Part shown: positions 52,529 to 60,502 of the stretch, in pieces
How positions within the stretch are numbered: position 1 is the first letter of the stretch
Layout of the letters: the number at the start of each line of letters is the position of its first letter
NCBI GenBank assembly: GCA_963781065.1
Contig: CAWAET010000015.1
Coordinates: 62,001 to 126,000 of the forward strand
DNA from: CALZJC01 sp963781065
Lineage (GTDB): Bacteria; Acidobacteriota; Thermoanaerobaculia; Multivoradales; JAHEKO01
DNA length: 64,000 nucleotides
Direction: 5' to 3'
Made by a program: the position numbers and the translations under genes
Notes under the pieces: generated by a model
Databases searched by the model: none
The model's input: the letters and a program-made list of their open reading frames with translations, nothing else
What the model was told of the DNA's origin: nothing

Positions 52529-55479
52529 TGACCTGGCCGGCGGCGCTGCCCGACGCCCTCGCCGAGCTGCGACGGCGGGTCGACGGGGAGGTGCGCGACG
52601 ACCGGGTCACGCGCATCCTCTACAGCACCGACGCCAGCATCTACCAGGTCGAGCCCTACGCCGTCCTCTTCCCGCGCACCACCGACGACCTCGAAGCGGC
52701 GGTGGAGGTGGCCTCGGCCTACGGGCTGCCGCTGCTGCCGCGGACCTCCGGCAGCAGCCTGGCCGGCCAGGCGGTCAACGAGGCGCTGGTGGTGGACTGC
52801 TCGCGGCACCTCGACGGGGTGCTGGAGATCGACGTCGAGCGCCGCCGCGTCCGGGTCGAGCCCGGCGTCGTGCTCGACCGGCTCAACGACCGGCTGCGCC
52901 CCCACGGCCTGATGTTCGGGCCCGATCCCGCCTCGAGCGAGCGCGCCGCGATGGGCGGGATCGTGGCCAACAACTCGACCGGCGCCCACTCGATCCTCTA
53001 CGGCATGACCGCCGACCACGTCGTCGAGGCAGGAGTGGTGTTGAGCGACGGCTCGCGCGCCCGTTTCGGCCCGTTGGCGGCAGCGGAGGTCGACGCGGCG
53101 GGCCGTCGGGGAGGGCTCGAGGGCGAGATCCACCGGCGGATCGCCAGCCTGGTGGCCGACGAGGCGAACCGGGCGGTGATCCGCGCCGGCACGCCGCGCC
53201 ACTGGCGGCGCTGCGGCGGCTACAACCTCGACCGCCTGGTCGAGGACGGCGGCAGCTTCCGGGTGCCGCCCGACGAGAGGTTCAACCTGGCGCGGCTGGT
53301 CTGCGGCTCCGAGGGCACGCTGGCGGTGATGACCGACGTGACCCTGGGGCTGGTGCCGGTGCCGCGCCGCAGCGCCCTGGCGCTGGTCCACTTCGACTCG
53401 CTGCGCGCGGCGCTCAGCGCGGTGCCGCTGATGCTCGAGGCCGAGCCGTCGGCGATCGAGCTGCTGGACCGGATGGGCCTGACCCTGTGCCGCGGCGTGC
53501 CGGCCTACGCTCGGCTGCTGGCGTCGTTTCTCGAGGGCGATCCGGACTGCATCCTGATCACCGAGTTCCAGGGCGACGGTGAGGCCGAGCTGGCGGCCGG
53601 CATCGATCGGCTGGAGGGCCTGCTGCGGCGCGGCGGCGCCGGCGCCACCGCGGTGGTGCGCGCCTTCGAGCCGGGCCGCCAGCGGGACGTCTGGACGGTG
53701 CGCAAGGTAGGGCTCGGCCTGATGATGAGCGTCAAGGGCGATCACAAGCCGATCCCCTTCATCGAGGACGCGGCGGTGCCCGTCGAGCACCTGGCCGACT
53801 ACGTGGCCGAGATCGAGCGCTTCTGCGGCGAGCGCGGCAGCCGCGTCGCCTGCTACGCCCACGCCAGCGCCGGCTGCATCCACCTGCGGCCGATGATCGA
53901 CACCAAGCAGGCGCGCGAGTTGGCCCGGCTGCCCGAGATCCTCTCCTTCGCCGTCGAGCTGCTACACGGCTACGGCGGCTCGCTGTCGAGCGAGCACGGC
54001 GACGGCCGCGCCCGCAGCTGGGCCAACGAGCGGTTCTTCGGCCCCGAGCTGTTCGCCCTCTACCGCCAGGTCAAGGCGATCTTCGACCCGCGCGACCTGC
54101 TCAACCCGGGCAACCTGGTCGGAGCGCCGGCGATGACCGAGAACCTGCGCTACGGCGAGGCCTACCGCGTCCGGCCGCCGTCGCCACGGGTCGACTTCTC
54201 GGCCGAGCAGGGCTTCGACCGGGCGATCGAGATGTGCAACGGCGCCGGGGTCTGCCGCAAGCTCGACGCCGGGGCGATGTGCCCGAGCTTCATGGTGACC
54301 CGCGAGGAGGAGCATTCGACCCGCGGCCGCGCCAACCTGCTGCGGGCGGCGCTCGACGGGCGGCTGCCGGCGGCCGAGCTGACCGGGCAGCGGCTGTACG
54401 AGGCGCTCGACCTGTGCGTCGAGTGCAAGGCCTGCAAGGCCGAGTGCCCGTCGTCGGTGGACATGGCCAAGATCAAGCTGCAGTTCCTGGCCGGCTACCA
54501 CGACGCTCACGGCACGCCGCTGAGGGCGCGGCTGTTCGCGCATACCCCGGCCCTGGGCCGTTGGCTGGCCGGACCGGCGGCGGCTCCGGTCAACCGGCTG
54601 CTCGGCGCCTCGTCGGTGCGGGCGCTGCTCGACCGGGCCCTGGGCATCGATCGCCGGCGGCGGCTGCCGCCCTATGCCCGCCAACCGGCGCCGGCGATCC
54701 TGGAGCGGCGCCGGCGGGCAGGCCGGCGGGCGGCAGGCCCAGCGGGTGACCGGGGCGAGCCGCTGACCCTCTTTCTCGACTGCTTCAACGCCTACCAGAC
54801 GCCGGGGGTGGCGGCCGCGGCCCACGACGCCCTGACGGCCGCCGGCTTCGCGGTCTCGACCGTCGCCGGCCGCTGCTGCGGCCGGCCGATGATCTCCAAG
54901 GGGCTGGTCGACGACGCCCGGGCGGCGGCGCGGGCGACTGTGGCTCGGCTGGCGCCGATCGCCGCCCGCGGCGAGCCGATCGTCGGCCTCGAGCCGAGCT
55001 GTCTTTTGAGCCTGCGCGACGAGTACCTCTACCTGCTGCCCGGCGACGAGCGGGCGGCGGCGGTGGCCGAGCGGGCGCTCACCTTCGAGGAGGCGCTGGC
55101 GGGCCGGGCCGCGGCGGCGGAGGTCGCCCCGGAAGGAACCGCCGGGCGGGCGAAGGTGCTGCTCCACGACCACTGCCATCAGAAGGCGCTGGTAGGCAGC
55201 GGCCCGAGCCGCCGGGCGCTCGCGGCGGCGGGGCACGAGGTTGAGGTGCTGGACGCCGGCTGTTGCGGCATGGCCGGCGCTTTCGGCTACGAGCGCGAGC
55301 ACTACGAGATCTCGCTGGCGATGGCCGAGCGCCGGCTGCTGCCGGCGGTGCGCGCGGCGGCGGCGGGCACCCTGATCGTCGCCAACGGCACCAGCTGCCG
55401 CCAGCAGATCCTGCACGGCAGCGGCCGGCGAGCGCTGCACCCGGCAGAAGTGCTCGCGGCCGCGGCCGGGTCGCAGTGA
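52528..55479 (+). CDS. FAD-linked oxidase/Fe-S protein (YdiJ/GlcD-GlpC-like 2-hydroxyacid dehydrogenase)
   Basis: 983 residues, full length for the fused family. FAD-binding domain 45-270 (VLFPRTTDDLEAAVEVASAYGLPLLPRTSGSSLAGQAV, MGGIVANNSTGAHS). Linked oxidase C-terminal domain to about 530, with HASAGCIHLRPMID and the flavin-site SSEHGDGRARSW. Ferredoxin-like clusters at 568-645 (CNGAGVC plus a distal CP, and CVECKACKAECP). Two CCG cysteine-rich domains follow at about 750-990: RCCGRP near 783, HDHCHQK near 880 and GCCGMAGAFGYE near 911. It oxidises a D-2-hydroxy acid (glycolate, D-lactate or D-2-hydroxyglutarate) and passes electrons through Fe-S to quinone or cytochrome. Coupled by one base to a glyoxylate-type aminotransferase, which favours glycolate, but this is inference. 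Confidence 0.93.
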   Translation: MTWPAALPDALAELRRRVDGEVRDDRVTRILYSTDASIYQVEPYAVLFPRTTDDLEAAVEVASAYGLPLLPRTSGSSLAGQAVNEALVVDCSRHLDGVLEIDVERRRVRVEPGVVLDRLNDRLRPHGLMFGPDPASSERAAMGGIVANNSTGAHSILYGMTADHVVEAGVVLSDGSRARFGPLAAAEVDAAGRRGGLEGEIHRRIASLVADEANRAVIRAGTPRHWRRCGGYNLDRLVEDGGSFRVPPDERFNLARLVCGSEGTLAVMTDVTLGLVPVPRRSALALVHFDSLRAALSAVPLMLEAEPSAIELLDRMGLTLCRGVPAYARLLASFLEGDPDCILITEFQGDGEAELAAGIDRLEGLLRRGGAGATAVVRAFEPGRQRDVWTVRKVGLGLMMSVKGDHKPIPFIEDAAVPVEHLADYVAEIERFCGERGSRVACYAHASAGCIHLRPMIDTKQARELARLPEILSFAVELLHGYGGSLSSEHGDGRARSWANERFFGPELFALYRQVKAIFDPRDLLNPGNLVGAPAMTENLRYGEAYRVRPPSPRVDFSAEQGFDRAIEMCNGAGVCRKLDAGAMCPSFMVTREEEHSTRGRANLLRAALDGRLPAAELTGQRLYEALDLCVECKACKAECPSSVDMAKIKLQFLAGYHDAHGTPLRARLFAHTPALGRWLAGPAAAPVNRLLGASSVRALLDRALGIDRRRRLPPYARQPAPAILERRRRAGRRAAGPAGDRGEPLTLFLDCFNAYQTPGVAAAAHDALTAAGFAVSTVAGRCCGRPMISKGLVDDARAAARATVARLAPIAARGEPIVGLEPSCLLSLRDEYLYLLPGDERAAAVAERALTFEEALAGRAAAAEVAPEGTAGRAKVLLHDHCHQKALVGSGPSRRALAAAGHEVEVLDAGCCGMAGAFGYEREHYEISLAMAERRLLPAVRAAAAGTLIVANGTSCRQQILHGSGRRALHPAEVLAAAAGSQ

Positions 55480-55493
55480 GCGGGTCGGCCGGG

Positions 55494-55499
55494 TATCCT
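55494..55499 (+). promoter_or_regulatory. -10-like hexamer TATCCT, 6 nt before ATG 55506
   Basis: TATCCT, six bases (CCGGCG), then ATG. No ribosome-binding site. Lies in the 26-base gap after the dehydrogenase gene, so the phosphatase may have its own leaderless transcript. Confidence 0.45.
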
Positions 55500-55505
55500 C
55501 CGGCG

Positions 55506-56231
55506 ATGAGCCGCCTCTTTCTCGTTCGCCACGGCCAGGCGTCGGCCGGCAGCGCCGACTACGACCGGCTCTCCGAGCTCGGCTGGCGGCAGGCCGGGGA
55601 GCTGGGCCGGCACTGGGCGCGGCTCGGCTTCGTGCCCGACCGCGTCTGGGTCGGCCCCCGCCGGCGGCAGCGAGAGACGGCGCGGGCGGTCGCCGAGGCC
55701 GCGGCCGGCGGCGGGCGGCCGTGGCCGGAACCGCGGCCCCTGCCGGAGCTCGACGAGCACCACGGCTACATGGTCTTCACCCGTTCGCTGCCGTCGCTGG
55801 CCGAGACCGACGCCGAGGCGCGGGCGGCCCTCGAGCTGGTCGATCGGCCGCTCGGCGGCGACAAGCGGCTCTACTACCGGGTCTACCGGCGCGCCACCCG
55901 CCGCTGGGCGCGGGGCGAGCTCGAGCTGCCGGGCGGCGAGCCGGAGCTCGAGGACTGGCCGGTCTTTCGCCGCCGCGCCGAGTCGGCGGTCGCCCGCATG
56001 ACCGATGGGGGAGAGTCGGGCCGGACGGTGGTGGCCTTCACCTCCGCCGGGCCGGTGGCGGTGGGGGTGGGCAAGGCGCTCGGCCTCGCCGACGAGGCGG
56101 TGCTCGGGCTCAGCTGGACCGTGCTCAACGGCTCGGTGAGCGAGTTCCTCTTCTCGGGCGAGCGGTTCTCGCTGCACTCGTTCAACAGCCAGCTGCACCT
56201 GGCCGAGCCCGGCCTGGAATCCTGGGTGTAG
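55506..56231 (+). CDS. Histidine phosphatase superfamily protein
   Basis: 241 residues from ATG 55506; the upstream open frame is a shadow of the dehydrogenase. It begins with the phospho-accepting MSRLFLVRHGQAS (RHG at 8-10) and continues GPRRRQRETARAVAE, the Arg-x-x-x-Thr/Glu region, and a PELDEHHGY acidic segment. The second catalytic His (usually SHGG) is replaced: the strand reads VVAFTSAGPVAVGVGKALGL. Some branches of the superfamily have TSGG there, so the protein may still be active on small phosphoesters, but that is not certain. Substrate unknown. Convergent with the VWA gene, six bases apart. Confidence 0.88.
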   Translation: MSRLFLVRHGQASAGSADYDRLSELGWRQAGELGRHWARLGFVPDRVWVGPRRRQRETARAVAEAAAGGGRPWPEPRPLPELDEHHGYMVFTRSLPSLAETDAEARAALELVDRPLGGDKRLYYRVYRRATRRWARGELELPGGEPELEDWPVFRRRAESAVARMTDGGESGRTVVAFTSAGPVAVGVGKALGLADEAVLGLSWTVLNGSVSEFLFSGERFSLHSFNSQLHLAEPGLESWV

Positions 56232-56237
56232 GGCGGC

Positions 56238-58526
56238 CTACTCCGGCGCCGTTTCCGGCCAGTCGACCAGGTCGACGGTGCTGCGGGTCAGGCGAACCAG
56301 CTCGGCCGCGTCGCGGTCGGCGCCGAGCTCGCGGTCGACCTGGCGGGCCCGCTCGGCGAGCTCCTCGGGCCGCGTCTCCCGCGCCCAGTAGGACCGCTTG
56401 AGCACCTCGGCCAGCTCGGCCGCCAGGGCCGCCAGGCGCAGCGAGGGCGAGGCGGCGCGCCAGCTGCGGGCGAGATCCGACCGCTCCACCGTCAGCGACT
56501 CCTCGACTACCTGGCCGGTAGCCCGCGAGCGGTAGCGCAGGCGGACCTCGGCGAGGGCGCGCCGGCTCGGCGCGTCCTCGGCCAGCTTGATCTCGTACAG
56601 CGCGGTGACCCGGTGGCCGGCGCCGATCTCGCCGGCGTCGACGGTGTCGTCGCGGAACCGGTGGTCGGCGACGTCCCGGTTCTCGTAGCCCAGCAGCCGG
56701 TAGCGGCTCACCACCCGCGGGTCGAACTCGACCTGGATCTTGGCGTCCGCGGCGATGGTCTCGAGCGTGCCGGTGAGGTTCTCGACGAAGACCCGCCGCG
56801 CCTCCTCGAGGGTGTCGACGTAGGCGTAGTTGCCGTCGCCGCGGTCGGCCAGCTGTTCCATCAGCACGTCGTTGTAGTTGCCCATGCCGAAGCCGACGGT
56901 GGTCAGCTCGATGCCGTCCCCCGCCTCCCGCCCGACCCGGTCGAGGATCGACTCGGGGCCGGTGCGGCCGACGTTGGCGACGCCGTCGGAGCACAGGACG
57001 AGGCGGTTGATCGACTCCGGCCGGTAGTGGCGGCGGGCCAGGTCGTAGCCGAGCAGCAGCCCCTCCTCGGCGTTGGTCGAGCCGCCGGTGGTCAGCCGGT
57101 CGAGCGCCCGGCGCACCGCCGGGTGATCGTTGGTCGGCTCGAGCACCACCTGCCCGCGGCTGCCGTAGACCACCAGCCCGACCTGGTCGCCCGAGCGCAG
57201 CTGGTCGAGCAGCAGGTGCAGCGCCCGTTTGACCAGCTCGAGCCGGTTGTCGCGCGCCATCGAGCCCGACACGTCGACGATGAAGATCAGGGTGGCGTCG
57301 CGACGGTGGCCGGCGGCGATCTCGCGGCCGCGGACGCCGACCCGCAGCAGCTGATAGCGGGGGCCGCGTGCCCAGGGCGACGGCGCTCCCTCGACGCTGA
57401 GGGTGAAGTCGCCACGCCGTGGGGCCGGGTCGCGGTAGTCGAAGAAGTTGAGGAACTCCTCGACCCGGATTGCCTCTGCTGGCGGCAGGTGGCCGCGCTC
57501 GAGATAGCTCCGGGCCAGGGTGTAGGAGCCGGTGTCGACGTCCAGCCCGAAGGTCGACCGGGCGTCGTCCTCGGTGTCGACGAACGGGTTGGTGCCGTAG
57601 GGGCGGAAGAACATGTCGCCCCACGGCTGGTCGTTGGGCTCGGCCGTGCCGCCGGTGGACGGTGTGACGGCGGGGTTCGGTGTCGGCAGCGGCCGGAGGT
57701 AGGGCTCGATTCCGGTCGGATGCTCGACGGCGCCCCGCATCCCGCTCGAGGCCGCGGCACCTACGGTGGCCTCACGCTCGGGCCTGGGTGCCTCGACTGC
57801 GCTCTGGCCTCGGATCTCGGGCGTCGCGTCCGATTCCACGGCTTTGTGGCGGCGGTGCTCAGAGACCTCCGCGTCGAGCAACTCGGGCCGCTCGGGGGCG
57901 GTCGGTTGCCGGGCCGTTGGTAACGCGGAGTGTTCGGCAATCCGGGTCTCCTCGAGCAACGACCGCAGGTCTTCCTGCTGCCTCGCCCGCGCCTCTGCCG
58001 CCCGCACCGGCTGGGCCGGCACCGAAGTGTCGGGCACCGAAGCGTCAGGCAGCGGGGCGTCGGCCAGCGGGGCGCCGGGCAGCGAGGCGTCTGGCGGCGG
58101 GGAGTCGGGCAGGGAACGGGTGCCCCCGGGGCGGCCCGGTACAAACGCCGGGGGAATGTGCGCTTCTACCGGGACGCGCGCCGGGGCGGTCTGGGTCTCG
58201 CCGCCAACCTCGGGCGTCACCGGCTGGGGCTCGGTCTCGGCCAATCCGTCCTGGCGGAGCTCGGTGACGGCGGCCGGCGGCGCCGCCGTCCGCAGGACGC
58301 GGTAGGCCAGGAAGCCGCCGGCGACGGCGAGGAAAAGCGAGGCAGCGATCAGCCTGTAGCCACGGCTGCGGCCCTTCGCGTGGAGGGGCGCCTCGCCCGC
58401 CGGCCGCAGGTGCTCGGGGATCTCGCCCCGGATCCGGTCGAGCAGATCCGCCGGCGGCTCGGGGCTCTCGACCCGGCCGAGGCGCCGCTCGACGTCGCGT
58501 TCACGCGCGTTGTTGCTCTGCATCAT
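56238..58526 (-). CDS. YfbK-like VWA/DUF3520 protein with anti-sigma-like N-terminus
   Basis: 762 residues. ATG 58526 shares one base with the stop of the sigma-factor gene (TGATG). Residues 1-50 (ERDVERRLGRVESPEPPADLLDRIRGEIPEHLRP) resemble the cytoplasmic part of an anti-sigma factor, and a membrane helix follows at about 68-83 (LIAASLFLAVAGGFLAYRVL). A Pro/Asp/Ser-rich external linker with PDASLPGAPLADAPLPDAS repeats leads to the YfbK-type region: NPFVDTEDDARSTFGLDVDTGSYTLARSYLERGHLPP, FIVDVSGSMARDN (intact MIDAS, about 416-424), LCSDGVANVG, FGMGNYNDVLMEQLADRGDG. The C-terminal DUF3520 part holds VSRYRLLGYENR to the end. Likely a membrane receptor that holds the sigma factor and responds to something bound by the VWA domain. 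Confidence 0.88.
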   Translation of the reverse strand: MMQSNNARERDVERRLGRVESPEPPADLLDRIRGEIPEHLRPAGEAPLHAKGRSRGYRLIAASLFLAVAGGFLAYRVLRTAAPPAAVTELRQDGLAETEPQPVTPEVGGETQTAPARVPVEAHIPPAFVPGRPGGTRSLPDSPPPDASLPGAPLADAPLPDASVPDTSVPAQPVRAAEARARQQEDLRSLLEETRIAEHSALPTARQPTAPERPELLDAEVSEHRRHKAVESDATPEIRGQSAVEAPRPEREATVGAAASSGMRGAVEHPTGIEPYLRPLPTPNPAVTPSTGGTAEPNDQPWGDMFFRPYGTNPFVDTEDDARSTFGLDVDTGSYTLARSYLERGHLPPAEAIRVEEFLNFFDYRDPAPRRGDFTLSVEGAPSPWARGPRYQLLRVGVRGREIAAGHRRDATLIFIVDVSGSMARDNRLELVKRALHLLLDQLRSGDQVGLVVYGSRGQVVLEPTNDHPAVRRALDRLTTGGSTNAEEGLLLGYDLARRHYRPESINRLVLCSDGVANVGRTGPESILDRVGREAGDGIELTTVGFGMGNYNDVLMEQLADRGDGNYAYVDTLEEARRVFVENLTGTLETIAADAKIQVEFDPRVVSRYRLLGYENRDVADHRFRDDTVDAGEIGAGHRVTALYEIKLAEDAPSRRALAEVRLRYRSRATGQVVEESLTVERSDLARSWRAASPSLRLAALAAELAEVLKRSYWARETRPEELAERARQVDRELGADRDAAELVRLTRSTVDLVDWPETAPE

Positions 58527-59122
58527 CAGACCTCGTCTTCCAGCGCGACGGCGAGCCGCGCGAGTGCCTTCTTGAGTCGTTTGCGGATCGTCACCGGAGA
58601 GACCTCTTCGAGCGCGGCGATCTCGCGCGTCGGCATCTCGGCCCAGTAGCGGGCGGCGACGGCGAAGGCGAGCGGCTCGGGCAGGGCGCGCACCGCACGG
58701 CGTAGCCGGGCGCCCTCGATCGCCGCCAGCAGCGAGTCCTCGGGCGACTCGGCCGGGTCGGGCAGTTGCCGCTCGTGCTCCTCGGCCAGGGGCACCATGG
58801 GGCGTGGCCGGCGGATGTGGTTGAGAAACGTGGTGTAGGCGATGCGGCACAGCCAGCTGGTGACCGCGCAGCCGCCGCGGAAGCTGCCGAGCGCCCGCCA
58901 TGCCTTGCGATAGGTCTCCTGGGTGAGGTCGGCGGCCAGCTCCTCGTCGCCACACAGCTTGAACAGCCAGGCAAAGACCTGTCGGTAGGTCTCGCCGGCG
59001 AGGCGCTCGGCCGCCGCGGCGTCGCCGTCGCGCGCCCGCCGCCACAGCCCGGGCTCGGCGGCCGCCGAACGGGCCTGGGGGCGTCCGTGGTCCGCCTCGG
59101 TCATCGCTCTCAGATTCTCCAT
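58526..59122 (-). CDS. ECF-type RNA polymerase sigma factor
   Basis: 198 residues from ATG 59122; ATG 59104 (MTEADHG) is an equally possible start. Region 2 is visible at about 45-110 (TYRQVFAWLFKLCGDEELAADLTQETYRKAWRALGSF, with WLCRIAYTTFLNHIRR). Region 4 is at about 150-190 (ALPEPLAFAVAARYWAEMPTREIAALEEVSPVTIRKRLKKAL), a normal helix-turn-helix. It directs RNA polymerase to a small regulon. The partly co-translated downstream gene has an anti-sigma-like N-terminus, so that membrane protein is the likely regulator. Autoregulation is plausible, but I cannot identify its promoter motif. Divergent from the leader ORF and cobalamin-binding gene. Confidence 0.92.
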   Translation of the reverse strand: MENLRAMTEADHGRPQARSAAAEPGLWRRARDGDAAAAERLAGETYRQVFAWLFKLCGDEELAADLTQETYRKAWRALGSFRGGCAVTSWLCRIAYTTFLNHIRRPRPMVPLAEEHERQLPDPAESPEDSLLAAIEGARLRRAVRALPEPLAFAVAARYWAEMPTREIAALEEVSPVTIRKRLKKALARLAVALEDEV

Positions 59123-59283
59123 GCCTAGTTAGACACAGGCCGGGCCGAATACGAAACCCCGGGAGGGCGAGCGGCGGCTACCGGCCCGGCCTATGCCCGA
59201 CCGATGCGGCGCCAGCCAGGGTGCGCCGCGATGACGTGAGCGGACCGGGACGGGCCCAGGTGGCAGCGGCGCGGGTCGTGGCG

Positions 59284-59289
59284 TAGACT
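59284..59289 (+). promoter_or_regulatory. -10-like hexamer TAGACT, 6 nt before ATG 59296
   Basis: TAGACT, six bases (TTATTC), then ATG of the leader ORF. No ribosome-binding site and no room for a structured leader. The 173-bp gap 59123-59295 shared with the sigma-factor gene contains nothing else that I recognise. Confidence 0.5.
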
Positions 59290-59295
59290 TTATTC

Positions 59296-59379
59296 ATGAG
59301 CCAAGATCTCGCGATGCCCGTCACGATGAAGACCGAGATGCCGGCAGCGGCCTTGCTCGGTGGCATGGACGCAGGATGA
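59296..59379 (+). CDS. 27-codon Met-rich leader ORF
   Basis: ATG 59296 to TGA 59379 encodes a 27-residue peptide beginning MSQDLAMPVTMKTEMPAA and ending GGMDAG; five residues are Met. No membrane segment or known motif. Its TGA overlaps the ATG of the cobalamin-binding protein gene (ATGATG at 59376-59381), the classical arrangement for translational coupling. Because the -10 box is 6 nt upstream, the mRNA would begin at this ATG, so the large gene, which lacks its own ribosome-binding site, would depend on ribosomes that have read this ORF. It could be a regulatory leader (methionine/cobalamin link is speculative) or a real small protein. Alternatively the large protein starts here through a sequencing error. 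Confidence 0.5.
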   Translation: MSQDLAMPVTMKTEMPAAALLGGMDAG

Positions 59380-60443
59380 TGGGCGACTCGGCCTCCTTTG
59401 CCGCCCAGCTGATCGAGTCCGGCGCGGCCGGCTACGCTGCCGCCGCCGCCGAGCGGATCGTCGAGCACCACCCGGAGACGGCGGTCCGTTTCGGCGCCGG
59501 CGCCTTCCGCTCGTGGCAGGAGCACCTGAGCCAGCGGTTGCGCGAGCTGGCGGCGGCCCTGGTAGCCGGCGAACCGGAGCTGTTCACCGCCGAGGTGGCC
59601 TGGACGCGGGTGGCTTTCGAGAGCCGAGAGGTGCCGGTCGAGGACCTGCGCGCCAGCCTGGAGTGCCTGCGGCGGGTTCTGGCGGAGGAGCTGCCGGCGG
59701 CCGCCGGCGGCGAGCCCGGGCGGTATCTCGAGCTGGCGCTCGAGCTGCTCGACGCGGCCGCGGCGGACCCGGCGCAGTCCCCGGCCGGCGACTCGACGGA
59801 GGGCCGGCTGGCGCTGGTCTATCTCGAGGCGACGCTGTCGGGCGACCGGCGCCGCGCGATCGACGCGGTGATGGGAGCGGTCGACGACGGCATGTCGCTC
59901 GCCTCGGCCTATCAGGCGCTGATGACGGCCCAGCGGCAGGTGGGCGAGATGTGGCATGCCGGAGACGTGCTGATCGCCCAGGAGCACTTCGTGACCGCCA
60001 CCACCCAGACGCTGATGACCCTGCTGGGCGAGCGCGGGGGCGCGGCGGCCACCGCCAACGGCAAGACCGCCCTGGTGGCGGTGGCGCCGGGCGACGGCCA
60101 CTATCTGGCCGCTCGTCTGCTGGCCAATCTGTTCGAGCAGGAGGGGTGGCGCACCATCCACCTGGCCGGCGCCGTGCCGCCCAAGGAGCTGGCGCTGGGG
60201 CTCGAGGCCTTCGAGGCCGATCTGCTGGCCCTCTCGCTGACGGTCTCGACCCGGCTGCAGGCGACTATCGAGGCGGTCGCGGAGGCGCGCGCCTTGCGGC
60301 CGGGGATCAAGGTAGTGGTGGGCGGCCGCGTGCTCGAGAGGTTGCCGGGGATCTGCCGGCGGATCGGTGCCGACGCCTGCGTCGCCACGCCGGCCGAGGC
60401 GCTCGAGGTCGCGGCGCGGCTGGTCGGCTCCGATCAGTCCTGA
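59376..60443 (+). CDS. Cobalamin (B12)-binding protein, CarH/LitR-like sensor domain
   Basis: 355 residues from ATG 59376 (second ATG at 59379). Residues 1-160 are helical with no helix-turn-helix. Residues about 165-225 form the four-helix cap: MWHAGDVLIAQEHF carries the W-x9-EH motif that in CarH/LitR photoreceptors contacts the adenosyl group. Residues 228-350 are the Rossmann B12 fold: VAPGDGHYLAARLLANLFEQEGW has the lower-ligand His in DGHYLA (DxHxxG with Ala for Gly), followed by DLLALSLTVST and VVVGGRVLE. It lacks the MerR DNA-binding domain of CarH, so it must signal by protein contact or serve as a corrinoid carrier. It is divergent from an ECF sigma/anti-sigma pair, a possible output. 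The light-sensing role is inference. Confidence 0.85.
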   Translation: MMGDSASFAAQLIESGAAGYAAAAAERIVEHHPETAVRFGAGAFRSWQEHLSQRLRELAAALVAGEPELFTAEVAWTRVAFESREVPVEDLRASLECLRRVLAEELPAAAGGEPGRYLELALELLDAAAADPAQSPAGDSTEGRLALVYLEATLSGDRRRAIDAVMGAVDDGMSLASAYQALMTAQRQVGEMWHAGDVLIAQEHFVTATTQTLMTLLGERGGAAATANGKTALVAVAPGDGHYLAARLLANLFEQEGWRTIHLAGAVPPKELALGLEAFEADLLALSLTVSTRLQATIEAVAEARALRPGIKVVVGGRVLERLPGICRRIGADACVATPAEALEVAARLVGSDQS

Positions 60444-60461
60444 CATCCTGACCCGCAGTGC

Positions 60462-60480
60462 GGCGCGCCGTCGGCGCGCC
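60462..60480. terminator. GC-rich hairpin between convergent genes
   Basis: GGCGCGCC-GTC-GGCGCGCC, a perfect 8-bp stem, 19 bases after the B12-binding gene stop and 23 bases before the end of the NmrA-like gene. No T tract, so termination efficiency is doubtful. Confidence 0.45.
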
Positions 60481-60502
60481 AGGGTGCCGCGGGTGGAGGC
60501 CG

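Noticed and set aside
59123..59400. Cobalamin riboswitch before the B12-binding protein gene
   Set aside because: The only upstream space is the 173-bp divergent gap; a -10 box sits 6 nt before the leader ORF, leaving no room for a riboswitch, and I see no B12-box sequence.
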